Shown here piece after piece: positions 26,086-35,615 of a stretch of DNA of 64,000 nucleotides. A model generated the notes under the pieces. The model did no database searches. It saw only the letters and a program-made list of their open reading frames with translations, and was not told the DNA's origin. Numbering within the stretch: the first letter of the stretch is position 1; each line of letters opens with the position of its first letter. Made by a program: the position numbers and the translations under genes. The stretch lies in the NCBI RefSeq assembly GCF_019084075.1, contig NZ_JAHREN010000001.1:3863501-3927500 (forward strand). Reading direction: 5' to 3'. The stretch comes from Siccirubricoccus sp. G192 (GTDB taxonomy: Bacteria > Pseudomonadota > Alphaproteobacteria > Acetobacterales > Acetobacteraceae).

Positions 26086-27330
26086 ATGCTCGAACTGCTC
26101 GTCTGTTCCCTGCTGACGATATTCCCGGACTACCTCTACCGCCGCTTCGCCCAGGGCAAGCGGTTCGGACGGGAGATCACGCTCTACTCGGTGTGGTTCG
26201 AGCTGCGCTGGGGCATCGTCTCCTGCCTGCTGCTCACGGTCTGCCTGATCACGCTGATCTTCTACTACCACCCCGCCACCACCTACGTCAGCGCCGTGTT
26301 CCGCAGCGTGCCAATCATCCCGGAGGGGAACGGTCGGGTTGCCGAGATCTACGTCCGCGGCAGCGAGCGCGTGGAGGCCGGCCAGCCTCTGTTCCAATTG
26401 GTGGACACGACGCAGCGCACCGCGGTGGAGACCGCGCGCCGCGCGGTTGCCGAGGTGGACGCGGCCGTGGCGCTGGCGCGCGCCGACCTCGCCGCGTCCG
26501 AGGCGCGGATCCTGGAGGCCCAGGGTGCGCTGCAGCAGGCGCAGGACGAGTATGCGACCAAGGCGGAGCTCAACCGGAGCGCCCCGAACGTCGTGGTCGC
26601 GCGGCGCGAGCTCGAGCGGCTGGCGGTGCTGGTGCGGACCCGGCAGGCTGGCGTCGAGGCCGCGCGCGCAGCGCGCCAGGCAGTCGAGGCGCGACTGTCC
26701 GAGCAACTGCCTGCCCAGCGCGCAAGCGCTGAGGCCGCCATGGCCGAGGCGGAGGCGGAGCTCGCGAAGACCGTGGTGCGCGCTGGCGTGACCGGCCGCG
26801 TCGAGCAGTTCCTGCTGCAGGTCGGCGACATCGTGAACCCACTCATGCGTCCCGCCGGCGTGCTGGTGCCGGAGAGTCGCGGCCTCAGGAAAATCGGCCT
26901 TGCCGCCGGCTTCGGCCAGATCGAGGCGCAGGTGATGCGCCCCGGGATGCCTGCGGAGGCGACCTGCGCCTCGTTGCCCTGGACCGTGATCCCGATGGTC
27001 GTGACGAACGTGCAGGGCTACATCGCGACGGGCCAGCTCCGCGGCACGGACCAGCTGCTGGACGTGCAGCAGTTTCGCCAGCCGGGCACCATCCTGGTGA
27101 CGCTCGAGCCGCTCTACGAGGGCGGGCTCGACGGCGTGGTGCCCGGCAGCAGCTGCATCGCCAATGCCTACACCTCGAACCACGAGGCGCTGGCGGATCC
27201 GGGGATCGGCGCGGGGCGCTGGGTCGCGCTCCACGTCATCGACGCTGTCGGCGTCGTGCATGCCGTGCTGCTGCGCATCCAGACGATCCTGCTGCCCTTC
27301 AAGACGCTGGTGCTGAGCGGGGGCCACTAG
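26086..27330 (+). CDS. YibH-like HlyD-family membrane fusion protein
   Basis: 414 residues. One N-terminal transmembrane helix (WGIVSCLLLTVCLITLIFYY) is followed by the first lipoyl half (IPEGNGRVAEIYVRGSERVE), a long alanine-rich coiled coil (about residues 110-230), the second lipoyl half (VRAGVTGRVEQFLLQVGDIV) and a beta-barrel region. HlyD proteins link an inner-membrane pump to the envelope; no pump or outer-membrane channel gene is adjacent. Probably translated with the DUF3302 gene. Confidence 0.82.
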   Translation: MLELLVCSLLTIFPDYLYRRFAQGKRFGREITLYSVWFELRWGIVSCLLLTVCLITLIFYYHPATTYVSAVFRSVPIIPEGNGRVAEIYVRGSERVEAGQPLFQLVDTTQRTAVETARRAVAEVDAAVALARADLAASEARILEAQGALQQAQDEYATKAELNRSAPNVVVARRELERLAVLVRTRQAGVEAARAARQAVEARLSEQLPAQRASAEAAMAEAEAELAKTVVRAGVTGRVEQFLLQVGDIVNPLMRPAGVLVPESRGLRKIGLAAGFGQIEAQVMRPGMPAEATCASLPWTVIPMVVTNVQGYIATGQLRGTDQLLDVQQFRQPGTILVTLEPLYEGGLDGVVPGSSCIANAYTSNHEALADPGIGAGRWVALHVIDAVGVVHAVLLRIQTILLPFKTLVLSGGH

Positions 27331-27425
27331 GGCCGGTGACTGGACTGACTGGCGGTTCTGGCGGCGGCTGGCGGCTCGCCGCACGGCAGCCTCTCTCGTG
27401 AAGAGATCCCGAGAGGTGCTGGAGG

Positions 27426-27680
27426 ATGTGCCGGGCGAGGTTGGACGACACCGAGTGGTCGCGGGCGTGGCGACTGATCCGGGGGCTGCCGCGGGTGTGG
27501 AAGCGGGATGAGGCGACGGTGCGTCAATTCGTCAGGGCGGCGCTGTAGGTCTGCCGGACCGGCTCGCCCTGGCGGGACCTCCCGACGGTGCTCGGGCACT
27601 GGCCGAGCATGTTCCACCGCTTCCGATGCTGGAGCCAGCGGGGCTGGTGGGGGCTGCTGTTCGAGGCCTCCCGTCCGGCG
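27426..27680 (+). pseudogene. IS5-type transposase N-terminal remnant
   Basis: The frame from ATG at 27426 reads LIRGLPRVWKRDEATVRQFV, then an in-frame TAG where the family has Trp, then CRTGSPWRDLPTVLGHWPSM and FHRFRCWSQRGWWGLLFEA. The CRTGxPWRDLP motif is diagnostic of IS5-type transposases. The catalytic domain is absent: the sequence passes directly into an IS3 fragment. Confidence 0.75.
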
Positions 27681-27882
27681 GCGCCGGCTCCTGGCGCAAC
27701 ATGGAAGCCGTTCAGTTCGCCACCCTCGACTGGGTGGACTGGTACAATAATCGGCACCTCGTCGAGCCGATCGGTAACATCCTCCCGCCGAGGCCGAGGA
27801 GCGCTACTATGCCCAGCCCGAGCCAGCCGCCATGGCAGCCTGACCCAAACTCCCCAGCCTCCGGCAAACCCAGGGCGGTTCA
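27681..27882 (+). pseudogene. IS3-family OrfB C-terminal remnant with element end
   Basis: Reads WRNMEAVQFATLDWVDWYNN and HLVEPIGNI, then shifts frame to EAEERYYAQPEPAAMAA and a stop; this is the C-terminus of an IS3-family OrfB. The fragment ends with AAACCCAGGGCGGTTCA, the same terminal sequence as at 47831-47847. The frameshift and missing 5' part show it is dead. Confidence 0.75.
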
Positions 27883-28015
27883 AATTCCAAAGCCTACCGG
27901 GAGCTGAGTGAAGCGGCGCGCCGGGACGGGAACGGGTAGTGCCTGCCATCGCAGCAGGGATGTCCTGCCGCCAAGCGGCGGCTGGTCCTGGCTCGATCAG
28001 CATCCTCAGCCCGCA

Positions 28016-29026
28016 CTATTTCCCCACAACCTCCCACCCTGGTCCCGGATCGAAGGCGTTGATGCGGCTCGCGGTGCGTCCAGTGTCGGGCCCCAGGTTA
28101 CGTTGGTAGACTACGCCCGCGTGGCTCGTCATGAATGTCTGAATGCCCGTGACGCCGTACTGGGCGGGCACGGCGAGGACGCCGAAGCCGCCGATCAGCT
28201 GCCCGTGCACGACGAAGTCCATCGCCCCTCCGGGGGCAGCGGGCCCCTGTGCTTCCAGAATGCGGAAGAGGTATCCGTGGAACGGCCGCGGCGCGTCGCC
28301 CGGGACAGGGGGACCGCCGTAGCGGCCGGCGCCCGCCGCGGCGGCGAGCGGGCCCAGAGGGCTCTCCGGCTCCCCGTCCGACGCCGGCCAGTAGAGGCCG
28401 TCACGCATCCCGGGCGTAGAGAAGAAGCGCCGCGCGTAAGCACGAAAGGCGCCCCGGCGTCCCGCGGTGCGGGAGTACTCGTCCTGCGCGGCGACAATCG
28501 CGCCCAGCACCTCGATGGTGTCGATCTCGTTGCGGCCGATGCGGCGGTCCACCAGTTCCTGTGCGCCCGTGCGGGCGTCGAAGCGCCATTTCCCGGCGTG
28601 GCCGGCGGGCCTGACCATGGGGATCGGAAACGGCCAACGGTCATTCCCAACCTCCAGCATGGCAATGTACGGAGACGTCCACAGGATCTCGGACCGCTCC
28701 GTGTAGGCGGCGGCGAAGCGCTCGCGCGCCGCGCGATCCTCCACCGGGTCACCGGAGCGGATCAGGCGTCGCGCCTCCCCGCCCAGTATACGGAGGAGGC
28801 GCCGCTCGTCCTGGGCGCGGATGGCGTCGGCCAGCGCCGCGAAGCCCTCCTGCGGCGTCCGGAAGGCCTGGGGTCGGACGGGCTGCGGCGGGCGCGGCGC
28901 CGCCTCGGGTGCCTCGCTTGCGGCCGGGTCTGCGGTCGGCACAGGCATGCTCTGCGCCAGGATCGGCCCGGAGCCTAATGACATGGTCAAGCCGACGGCA
29001 AGAACAGTCCTCTGCATCGCGCTCAC
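28016..29026 (-). CDS. DUF2950 periplasmic protein
   Basis: 336 residues with a signal peptide (MSAMQRTVLAVGLTMSLGSG, cut near LAQ/SM). DUF2950 features are FRTPQEGFAALADAIRAQDE near the N-terminus and FHGYLFRILEAQGPAAPGGA, then GGFGVLAVPAQYGVTGIQTF toward the end. The start codon overlaps the stop of the upstream DUF3300 gene by four bases (ATGA), so the two are translationally coupled. This pairing is widespread; function not established. Confidence 0.88.
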   Translation of the reverse strand: MSAMQRTVLAVGLTMSLGSGPILAQSMPVPTADPAASEAPEAAPRPPQPVRPQAFRTPQEGFAALADAIRAQDERRLLRILGGEARRLIRSGDPVEDRAARERFAAAYTERSEILWTSPYIAMLEVGNDRWPFPIPMVRPAGHAGKWRFDARTGAQELVDRRIGRNEIDTIEVLGAIVAAQDEYSRTAGRRGAFRAYARRFFSTPGMRDGLYWPASDGEPESPLGPLAAAAGAGRYGGPPVPGDAPRPFHGYLFRILEAQGPAAPGGAMDFVVHGQLIGGFGVLAVPAQYGVTGIQTFMTSHAGVVYQRNLGPDTGRTASRINAFDPGPGWEVVGK

Positions 29027-30639
29027 CGGCCTCGCCCCCCGCCACCCCGGCCACCACCGCCGCCCCGACTACCACCGCCGCCGCCGGCGGCACCGGCGGC
29101 GCCTCGGCCGCCGCCACTGAATCCGGCGCTGCCAGCTCGCCCGCCTCCGCCTCCGCCGGCGCTGGCGGCTCGCCCGCCTCCACCCCCCGCGGCCAGTGCC
29201 ATCGGCTGCGACTGGCGGCTTGCATTGCCACGTTGTGAGGCAGCCCGCACATCGCCGCCCTGGCCCATTCCTTGGAAGCCCTGCGCGCCGCGCGTGCCGC
29301 CACTTCCCTGACGACCCGAAGCACCCTGCCCGCCGGCCATCGGGCGTCCGTTCGCCGCGTGTCCGACGTCTCGGGCTCGGCCGCCGCCCGGGGCGGACGC
29401 ACGTTCGCCTGCAGCAGTTCGTGCTGGCCTGGCGTCTCCTGCTCGGGTGGCCTGCCCGGCACCAGCGCGATCCGAGCGCCCGGGCCCGGCCCGATCGCCA
29501 GCCCCGCCGCGGTCGCCGAGCCCGCCCCGGTCGGCCTGCTCCAGGCGCCCGCGGAATTGGTCCCGTGTCGCGGCAGGATCTGGGCGGTTTCCCTGGAAGC
29601 GGTTCCGGACCTCGTCGCTGCGGTAGGCTACGCCCTGCCTGTGCGCGGTGTTGTGCTGCCACCGATTGCCGACGTCCCCCGTCCGCGTCCGGTCGATGTT
29701 CCGGACACGGCTCGAGTTGATGTTGATGTCGCCGCTGCCCCAGCCGCAGCCCGCCCAGCCCCACATCGAGCCGACCAGGGCAACCCCGCCGGCGAAGGCC
29801 ATGCCGGTCAGGAGCGCGCTGCCAAGGCCCCAGCCGACCGGGGGCGGGTAGTAGGCCGGCGGGTAGGAGGGGTAGGGCCAGGTGCCGTAGACGACTGAAG
29901 GGTCGTAGGCGGGGACGTAGACCCGGTCCGGCTGCGCGGGCTCGATGGTGATGACCTGCGGCGGCGGCGCCACGGTCGGCGCCGCCGCTGGCGCTACCGC
30001 AATGGCCGCAGGAGTGGCGTCCTCGGACGGCGCCCCGCCACCCGCCGGTGCCACCCGGACGTTCTGCGACACGTTGACGGTCAGTTCGGGGCCGCTCTGC
30101 AGCTTGCCCGCCTGCTGCGCCCGGTGCCGCAGCACCTGCACGGCGTTGAGGACGTCCTGCTGCTGCGCAAGGACCGCGTCGCCGAGCTGCTGCGTCCACT
30201 CGAGTTGGTCGTTCATCATCTTAAGCACGTCGGGGAAAGGAACGAGCGATTTCACGCTGGCGTCCCACGGCTCCCGCTGCAATGCCTGCGCCAGTTCCTC
30301 CCCTTTCAGCTTGGCGTTGTTGCCGCGGCCGAGCCACCGCTGCGCCTGCACGATCTCCAGCGGGTAGGTCGCGGCCATGAACATCTGCGCCAGGAGGGTG
30401 TCGGGGTAGAGCGCGATGGGCGCGAGCAGTTGCTCGAGCTGCGGCTGGGCCAGCCGGTCCTCGCCCGCCCTGGCTGCCACTGGCGCAGGCGCCACGGCGC
30501 TCGCCGGCGGCGCCTGCGCCGCCGCGGACCGGACCGGCCGGTCAGCCGCAGCGGCGACAATGCCAAAGCACGCCGCGATGCAGAGTGCCAGGGTCCTGTG
30601 CCAACCGAGGAGCCCAGTCGTGTCGATGCGAAGGCCCAT
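29023..30639 (-). CDS. DUF3300 secreted protein
   Basis: 538 residues, with ggaggga before the ATG and an N-terminal hydrophobic segment (LALCIAACFGIVAAAAD). The DUF3300 domain covers about residues 65-200 (LLAPIALYPDTLLAQMFMAA, EIVQAQRWLGRGNN, WDASVKSLVPFPDVLKMMND). After a proline-rich linker comes a hydrophobic glycine segment (GLGSALLTGMAFAGGVALVG). The last 200 residues are low-complexity Gly/Arg/Gln, ending in GGGRG-type repeats. Upstream partner of the DUF2950 gene. Confidence 0.87.
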   Translation of the reverse strand: MGLRIDTTGLLGWHRTLALCIAACFGIVAAAADRPVRSAAAQAPPASAVAPAPVAARAGEDRLAQPQLEQLLAPIALYPDTLLAQMFMAATYPLEIVQAQRWLGRGNNAKLKGEELAQALQREPWDASVKSLVPFPDVLKMMNDQLEWTQQLGDAVLAQQQDVLNAVQVLRHRAQQAGKLQSGPELTVNVSQNVRVAPAGGGAPSEDATPAAIAVAPAAAPTVAPPPQVITIEPAQPDRVYVPAYDPSVVYGTWPYPSYPPAYYPPPVGWGLGSALLTGMAFAGGVALVGSMWGWAGCGWGSGDININSSRVRNIDRTRTGDVGNRWQHNTAHRQGVAYRSDEVRNRFQGNRPDPAATRDQFRGRLEQADRGGLGDRGGAGDRAGPGRSDRAGAGQATRAGDARPARTAAGERASAPGGGRARDVGHAANGRPMAGGQGASGRQGSGGTRGAQGFQGMGQGGDVRAASQRGNASRQSQPMALAAGGGGGRAASAGGGGGGRAGSAGFSGGGRGAAGAAGGGGGSRGGGGGRGGGGRGR

Positions 30640-30823
30640 GGCTTCCCTCCGCCGGGCGCCACTCCTGATCCTGTGCTCGGCCTGGATTTCGTACCAGACT
30701 CGGTGCGCGACCGCATGGGCAAACGCTGTCAGGATTTTACGCCGTTATGGCGCACGGATCGCCGGTATGGATGCACCGGATCCTGGACCTGCCCCGGATG
30801 CTGGTCCGCGGGCTACGCAATCG

Positions 30824-31253
30824 CCCCTGAGCGGCCGCTGGGGCGAGCGCCTCTCGGTCGGCATCACGCGCGCACTGGCTGCCGGGCTGGTGCGCCGCCT
30901 GCCAGGCCACGTTGTCACCATCACCGCGCCCGGTGAGCGAGCCGCGCACAGATGGGTCCGTCATCCTCGTCGCCCGGTGGCGCGTGCTGGACGGCGCCGG
31001 GCGCACAACGCTGGCCGGGGAGCGCGTCTCGCCGGTGCAGCCGATCGCGGGCTCCGGCGACCCAGTCGTTGTGGCGGCAATGAGCCGCGCGGTCGAGGAC
31101 TTCACCGGGCGGATCGCGGCCGGCATCCGGCGTGCCACGCCGGCTCACTTCCGAGCCGGTAAAGATTCTTCCGATCGTCCCAATCCGTCTCACGGCTCCG
31201 CGTGGCGAACTCCCTGGGGAACGATCTTGTCGAGATCGCGCCGAGATGGTTAG
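30824..31253 (+). pseudogene. PqiC-like (ABC-transport auxiliary lipoprotein) remnant
   Basis: Two frames each carry part of the C-terminal half of a PqiC/DUF330-type lipoprotein: LSGRWGERLSVGITRALAAG and RRLPGHVVTI in one, then DGSVILVARWRVLDGAGRTT and VAAMSRAVEDFTGRIAAGI in the next. The join is near 30950. The signal peptide and N-terminal half are missing and no mce or pqiAB genes adjoin. It faces the DUF3300 gene head to head. Confidence 0.6.
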
Positions 31254-31294
31254 GCACGGCCGCTACATACCGCCTGGATGGTTAAGGCGGTGAT

Positions 31295-31323
31295 GCCGCG
31301 GCGCCTTTTCGCGGCGGTGTTTT
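31295..31323 (+). terminator. Weak hairpin followed by T-rich sequence
   Basis: GCCGCG pairs with CGCGGC across a nine-base loop, followed by GGTGTTTT. A possible terminator between the PqiC remnant and the IS30 element; the short stem makes it uncertain. Confidence 0.3.
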
Positions 31324-32330
31324 AGCCCATCGGCAGGCTGCGGGCATCGCCGGAATCTGCGTCCGGAATTGGATTGCACCACAGGCGCCTACTGGTTGAC
31401 GGTGGATTCAAGTGGTCGTCGCAACACCAAGGCGGAGGGTGGTTGCGATGGCGGGTCGGCGGCGTTCGGATCGGGCGAGCTGGGACGCGGCGATCGGCGT
31501 GGGGGTGTCGGAGGCGGTTGGGTCCCGCTGGTTTCGGGAGGCGGGCGGGATGCCACCATCGACGCTCGGGCGGTCGTCAAAGCCGCCTTCGGGACGATAC
31601 CTGTTGTTTGCGGAGCGCGAGGAGATTGCGCTGCTGCGAGCCCAGGGCTGTGGAGTGCGAGAGGTTGCCCGGCGGCTGCGACGGGCGGCATCGACGGTCT
31701 CGCGCGAGCTACGGCGCAATGCGGCCACGCGCAGCGGCAACCTGGAGTACAGGGCCACGACGGCGCAGTGGCATGCTGAGCGGGCGGCGCGGCGTCCGAA
31801 GCCGGCGAAGCTGGTGACGCACCCGGCGCTGAGGGCGTATGTGCAAGATCGGCTGGCGGGTGCCGTGGTCTCTCCAGGCGGGGCTACGGTGCCCGGACCG
31901 GCGGTGCCGTGGAAGGGCCGGCGGCATGGACCGAGGCAGCCTCGGCGCTGGGCGAGAGGATGGAGCCCGCAGCAGATCTCGCGGCGGCTGCGGCTCGACT
32001 TTCCTGGCGATGGTGCGATGCGGATCAGCCATGAGGCCATCTACCAGTCGCTCTACGTCCAGGGCCGCGGCGCGCTGCGCCGCGAGCTGACGGCCTGCCT
32101 GCGAACCGGGCGGGCGCTGCGCGTGCCGCGGGCGCGGAGCCGGGGGGCGCGGCAAGTCGCATGTCGCGCCCGAGGTGCTGATCAGCCAGCGCCCGGCGGA
32201 GGCGGACGACCGGGCCGTGCCGGGGCATTGGGAGGGAGACCTCATCCTTGGCCTTGGCAGCTCAGCAATCGGCACCCTGGTGGAGCGCACGACGCGGTTC
32301 ACGATGCTGCTGCACCTGCCCCGCATGCCG

Positions 32331-34099
32331 GGCTCTTCCGCAGGAAGCGTGGTTCAAGCGGCGAGGAGCACGCGGCGCCTGAGGAGATCGAAGCTGCTGC
32401 GTCCGAAGGTCTGGCGCTTCAACATCTTCAGCTTGCCTACCTGTCCCTCCGTTTGTCCGCTGCTCCATGAAGTAGTGAGAGCGGCTTTCACCGCCGCCCC
32501 GTCCTGTTGAAGGCTGGCGGCAAAGGTGGTGATGGCGGCCACACCGCTCCTCCTGGCGTCCCGGAGCCAGCCGTCGAGGGTGGTAATCGGTGCGCCGCAC
32601 CGCGTCTTGGCGCTGACACAGCAGCTACGCAGGAGGTCTGCGAGCCGGCGGACCAGCCCGGCGACGGTGGCAGCTTCGGCGTCCTGCTCCAAGCGGGCGA
32701 TGGCCGCAGCTTCCTCCTCGCTGAGCTGGTCCCTCGGCCGCGTCAGATACCAGGCGAGTTGCTTCGGCGAGGGGAGCGCCGGTGCACTGTCATCCCCAGG
32801 AGATGGCGCGGCCGGCAGCGCTCCTCCTGCGCGCTGTGGCGTGTGTTTCGAGCGTGTCGTTCGTCGCGGGCCCAGCCAGCGGTGGACCTGTCTCGCCGTT
32901 CCGCGGAATCCGCGGTCACGCAGTTCGCGCCACAGCGCCATCGCGTTCTCGCATCCGGTCGCAAGTCGTGCCTCCAGGTGGTCGAGGTAGGGATCCAGAA
33001 TACTGGGACCGGGAGGCCGGACCGCCCGCTCCGGAAAGCTCTCGGCATCGGCGAACTTCCGCACCGTCCCGCGAGCCAGCCTCATGCGGCGGCTGATGGT
33101 GAGCAGCGGTTCGCCGGCCGCGATGCGGCGCCGAACCTCATCGTAGAGCGCCTTCCAGCGCGCCCGGCTATCGGCGCTGGCCGCCCGCTCGGCCTGGCTG
33201 CGTGGGAACGCGCTCGTCCGCCGCGCCGGGCCAGGCGGCCGACGCGGGATGGGCGGCAGGCGCCGGAGCCTGCCATGCACCCCGGCCAGCCAGCGCTCGG
33301 CCATCTGCCGAAGGTTCAGCAGCAGGTGCCAGCGATCGGCAACCTGCACGGCCCGGGGCGCCCCGAGCCCAATGCCGCGGGCGTACTCGGTCGAGCGGTC
33401 ACGCGCGACGATCCGGATCCCGCGATGGCGCCGGAGCCAGTCGGTCAGCGTCGGGGCACTCCGGTCCGGCAGCAGGTCGATGACGCGATGCCGCTCCAGG
33501 TCAACCAGGATCGTCCCATAGGTCTGGCCCTTGCGCCGGGCCCAGTCGTCAACACCAAGCACATGCGGAGCCTGGCAACGCGGCAGGGGCAAGCGGCGCA
33601 CCAGGCGCAGCACCGTGTCGCCGCTGGTCGGCATCCCAATTTGCTGCAGCATGCGCGCGCCCGCCTTGCCACCCATGGCAACGCCAACCCGTCCCTGCGC
33701 CGTCGCCAGCCGGTCAGTGCGCTGCGCCCGCGGCGCGATCAGGCTGGGCAGTCGCTCAACAAAGGTCCGCCGCGAGCATGCCGGATTGCGGCAGTACAGG
33801 CGCCTCACCTGAAGTTGGAGGCGTACCTGGCGGCCAAGGCAGGGCAGGTCGGCAGGGTGCCGAACCGTGCGGCTGTGGACAGCATGGCTCGCCTCACCAC
33901 AATCCGGACAATGGCCGTTCCGCTGCCGAGCCTCAGCAGCGATTTGGATGTTGCTCGCGTCCGGGTGGGTGACCTCCCGGATGCGGCATCCTGGCAGGAG
34001 ATAAAGGTCCGTCATTCCGAATATTACCGCCCGGCCGGCGGCGCCGCAGCTAGCCGCAGCGCACCGGCCAGCACCAACCACGCTTCCTGCGGAAGAGCC
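32331..34099 (-). mobile_element. ISL3-family element, intact, nested in IS30
   Basis: The terminal inverted repeats are perfect over 24 bp (32331-32354 and 34076-34099, starting GGCTCTTCCGCAGG). The 8-bp target duplication gcatgccg is perfect at 32323-32330 and 34100-34107; 8 bp is standard for ISL3. Length 1769 bp. It carries one transposase gene on the minus strand that runs almost to the terminal repeat. Confidence 0.96.
32354..34015 (-). CDS. ISL3-family transposase
   Basis: 553 residues from [17 protein letters not shown]. Domains in order: an N-terminal zinc-binding region ([14 protein letters not shown] ... [18 protein letters not shown]), an HTH, and the ISL3 DDE core ([52 protein letters not shown]). 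A long C-terminal part with a second HTH ([20 protein letters not shown]) ends in [18 protein letters not shown], the usual terminal motif with the catalytic Glu. No lesions, so the element may be active. Confidence 0.93.
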   Translation of the reverse strand: MTDLYLLPGCRIREVTHPDASNIQIAAEARQRNGHCPDCGEASHAVHSRTVRHPADLPCLGRQVRLQLQVRRLYCRNPACSRRTFVERLPSLIAPRAQRTDRLATAQGRVGVAMGGKAGARMLQQIGMPTSGDTVLRLVRRLPLPRCQAPHVLGVDDWARRKGQTYGTILVDLERHRVIDLLPDRSAPTLTDWLRRHRGIRIVARDRSTEYARGIGLGAPRAVQVADRWHLLLNLRQMAERWLAGVHGRLRRLPPIPRRPPGPARRTSAFPRSQAERAASADSRARWKALYDEVRRRIAAGEPLLTISRRMRLARGTVRKFADAESFPERAVRPPGPSILDPYLDHLEARLATGCENAMALWRELRDRGFRGTARQVHRWLGPRRTTRSKHTPQRAGGALPAAPSPGDDSAPALPSPKQLAWYLTRPRDQLSEEEAAAIARLEQDAEAATVAGLVRRLADLLRSCCVSAKTRCGAPITTLDGWLRDARRSGVAAITTFAASLQQDGAAVKAALTTSWSSGQTEGQVGKLKMLKRQTFGRSSFDLLRRRVLLAA

Positions 34100-34581
34100 G
34101 CATGCCGGGTCATGGAGAGGGAACGCGCGTCAAGAACGGCCCGGCGCTGGCCGGGCATGGGGCGGAAGCGGTGCGCGACGCCATCACCCGCATGATCACC
34201 ACCCTGCCGGAGGCGCTGCGCCGGTCGCTGACCTGGGACCAGGGGGCGGAGATGAGCGAGCACGCCCGGCTGCGGATCGACACCGGCGTGCAGGTGTACT
34301 TCTGCGAGCCGCACAGCCCGTGGCAGCGTGGCACGAACGAGAACACCAACGGGCTGCTGCGGCAGTACTTCCCGAAGGGGACTGACCTGAGCGCGCACGG
34401 CGCCGATGACCTCGCGGCCGTGGCTGCGGCGCTCAATGGCAGGCCTCGCAAGACGCTCGGCTGGAGAACGCCAGCCGAAGCGCTTGACGAGGCGCTGCGA
34501 TCGGCTCAGGCAGGCGTTGCGACGACCAGTTGAGCCTGGGGACCATGCCTCGTACCGCACCGGGCAACCAGGCGATGTCGG

Positions 34582-35493
34582 CTAAGAGCCTATCCCGGTA
34601 GGGCATGTCGCCAGGTGATGATGGCGAGTGCGAAGTGGAGCTGCGCGAGGTAGTTGCTGGGTTTCTTGGCCCAGCGGATCAGGATCGAGCGGAACCGATG
34701 GAGCCATGAATGCGTGCGCTCCACCACCCAGCGCCGCGCCTTGGCCCGGGCGTGACGCTTGGCGCTGACCTCCTCGCCGCGTGTGCGCAGGTGCAGGGTG
34801 AAGCCGAACTCCTCGGCCAGGGCGCGCGGCTCGTCGTAGTCGAAGTCCTTGTCGAGGCAGAGGTGCTGCGGTCGACGGCGGGTCGGTTCGGGCCGCTCGA
34901 TCGGGATGGCCTCGAGCGTCTCCCGCATCAGCTTGTGATCGTTGCGGTTGGCCCCGTCGATGGTCGCCCCGAGCGGGACGCCGCGGCCGTCGGTCAGCAC
35001 CAGGCGCTTCACCCCGCGCTTGCCGCGGTCCGTCGGGTTGCGGCCGGTTTTCTCGCCACCCAGCGGCGCCTTGCCCATCGCCCCGTCCAGCGCCAACCAG
35101 GTCCAGGCGATGCCACGCAGTGCGTCGTAGGCCAGCAGGCCCTCGCGCCAGAACGCCGCGAAGACCCCGGCCGCGAGCCACTCCTGGAAGCGCCGGTGCG
35201 CCGAGGACGACGAGCAGATCGTGGTCTCCCGCAGCGCATTCCACTGACACCCCGTGCGCAGCACGAAGAAGATGGCGTCCATCGCCGCCCGGTCCGGCAC
35301 CCGCGGGTTGTGGCAGCCCAGTGGGTGCGGCGGGCGTGGTGGCAGCAGTGGCCCCATCTTGGCCCAGAGCGCGTCCGGCAACCGCCAGCCGTCGTCCCGA
35401 ACGCGCCACTTCCTCGCTTTCCGTGCAGTCCCTCTCGTCATCCCAGGTAGATGGAGAGCCGAGGATCATCCTCCTACTGGGATACGCTCTTAG
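34582..35493 (-). mobile_element. IS5-family element, intact
   Basis: Inverted repeats ctaagagcctatcccggtag at 34582-34601 and its near-complement at 35474-35493 (18 of 20) bound one transposase gene. The ends carry TA-containing CTAA/TTAG steps, consistent with an IS5-type target, but no unambiguous target duplication was resolved. It lies 48 bases after IS30 copy 1 and just before a glucokinase fragment. Confidence 0.85.
34590..35441 (-). CDS. IS5-family transposase
   Basis: 283 residues in one frame. N-terminal DUF4096-like domain (RLPDALWAKMGPLLPPRP, FFVLRTGCQWNAL) and DDE core: WTWLALDGAMGKAPLGG (first Asp), LCLDKDFDYDEPR (second Asp) and RRWVVERTHSWLHRFR (Glu). Related elements often express the enzyme by frameshifting between two frames; here both halves are in one frame. 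Confidence 0.92.
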   Translation of the reverse strand: MTRGTARKARKWRVRDDGWRLPDALWAKMGPLLPPRPPHPLGCHNPRVPDRAAMDAIFFVLRTGCQWNALRETTICSSSSAHRRFQEWLAAGVFAAFWREGLLAYDALRGIAWTWLALDGAMGKAPLGGEKTGRNPTDRGKRGVKRLVLTDGRGVPLGATIDGANRNDHKLMRETLEAIPIERPEPTRRRPQHLCLDKDFDYDEPRALAEEFGFTLHLRTRGEEVSAKRHARAKARRWVVERTHSWLHRFRSILIRWAKKPSNYLAQLHFALAIITWRHALPG

Positions 35494-35534
35494 GCTACGA
35501 CAACCCGGCGCGGGCGATAGGTCCAGGGGCCGGC

Positions 35535-35615
35535 ATGGCTGACTCCGCCCTGATCGCCGACATCGGCGGCACCGATGCCCGCTTCGCCCTGCTGAACGAG
35601 GCGAAGATCAGCCAG
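35535..35615 (+). pseudogene. glk: Glucokinase N-terminal fragment
   Basis: The frame from ATG at 35535 reads MADSALIADIGGTDARFALL, the phosphate-binding N-terminus of bacterial glucokinase (usually ADIGGTNARFAL). After about 27 residues the homology stops and the sequence becomes the reverse strand of a transporter remnant. Nothing downstream restores the enzyme. Confidence 0.7.

Larger units (their letters stand above)
31448..34533 (+). pseudogene. IS30-family transposase, three lesions
   Basis: Recognisable IS30 motifs: the HTH (YLLFAEREEIALLRAQGCGV, REVARRLRRAASTVSRELRR), [40 protein letters not shown] (first Asp) and, after the insertion, [15 protein letters not shown] and [16 protein letters not shown] (catalytic Glu). 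Relative to copy 2 it lacks about 32 residues near the N-terminus, is frameshifted in six G at 32142-32147 (five expected), and is split by ISL3 after PRMPG. Removing the ISL3 and one 8-bp duplication restores the local frame (PRMPGHGEGTRVKNG). Confidence 0.88.
31403..34534 (+). mobile_element. IS30-family element (copy 1) interrupted by an ISL3 element
   Basis: The left end (ttcaagtggtcgtcgcaaca from 31407) and right end (ending near 34533) are inverted repeats also present in IS30 copy 2 at 46264-47711. The transposase frame is broken by an ISL3-family element at 32331-34099 and carries two other lesions. Exact outer boundaries are uncertain by a few bases; a matching target duplication was not clear. 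Confidence 0.82.

Noticed and set aside
25597..27384. 595-residue minus-strand frame
   Set aside because: Antisense shadow of the DUF3302 and HlyD genes, with no signal, domain or ribosome site.
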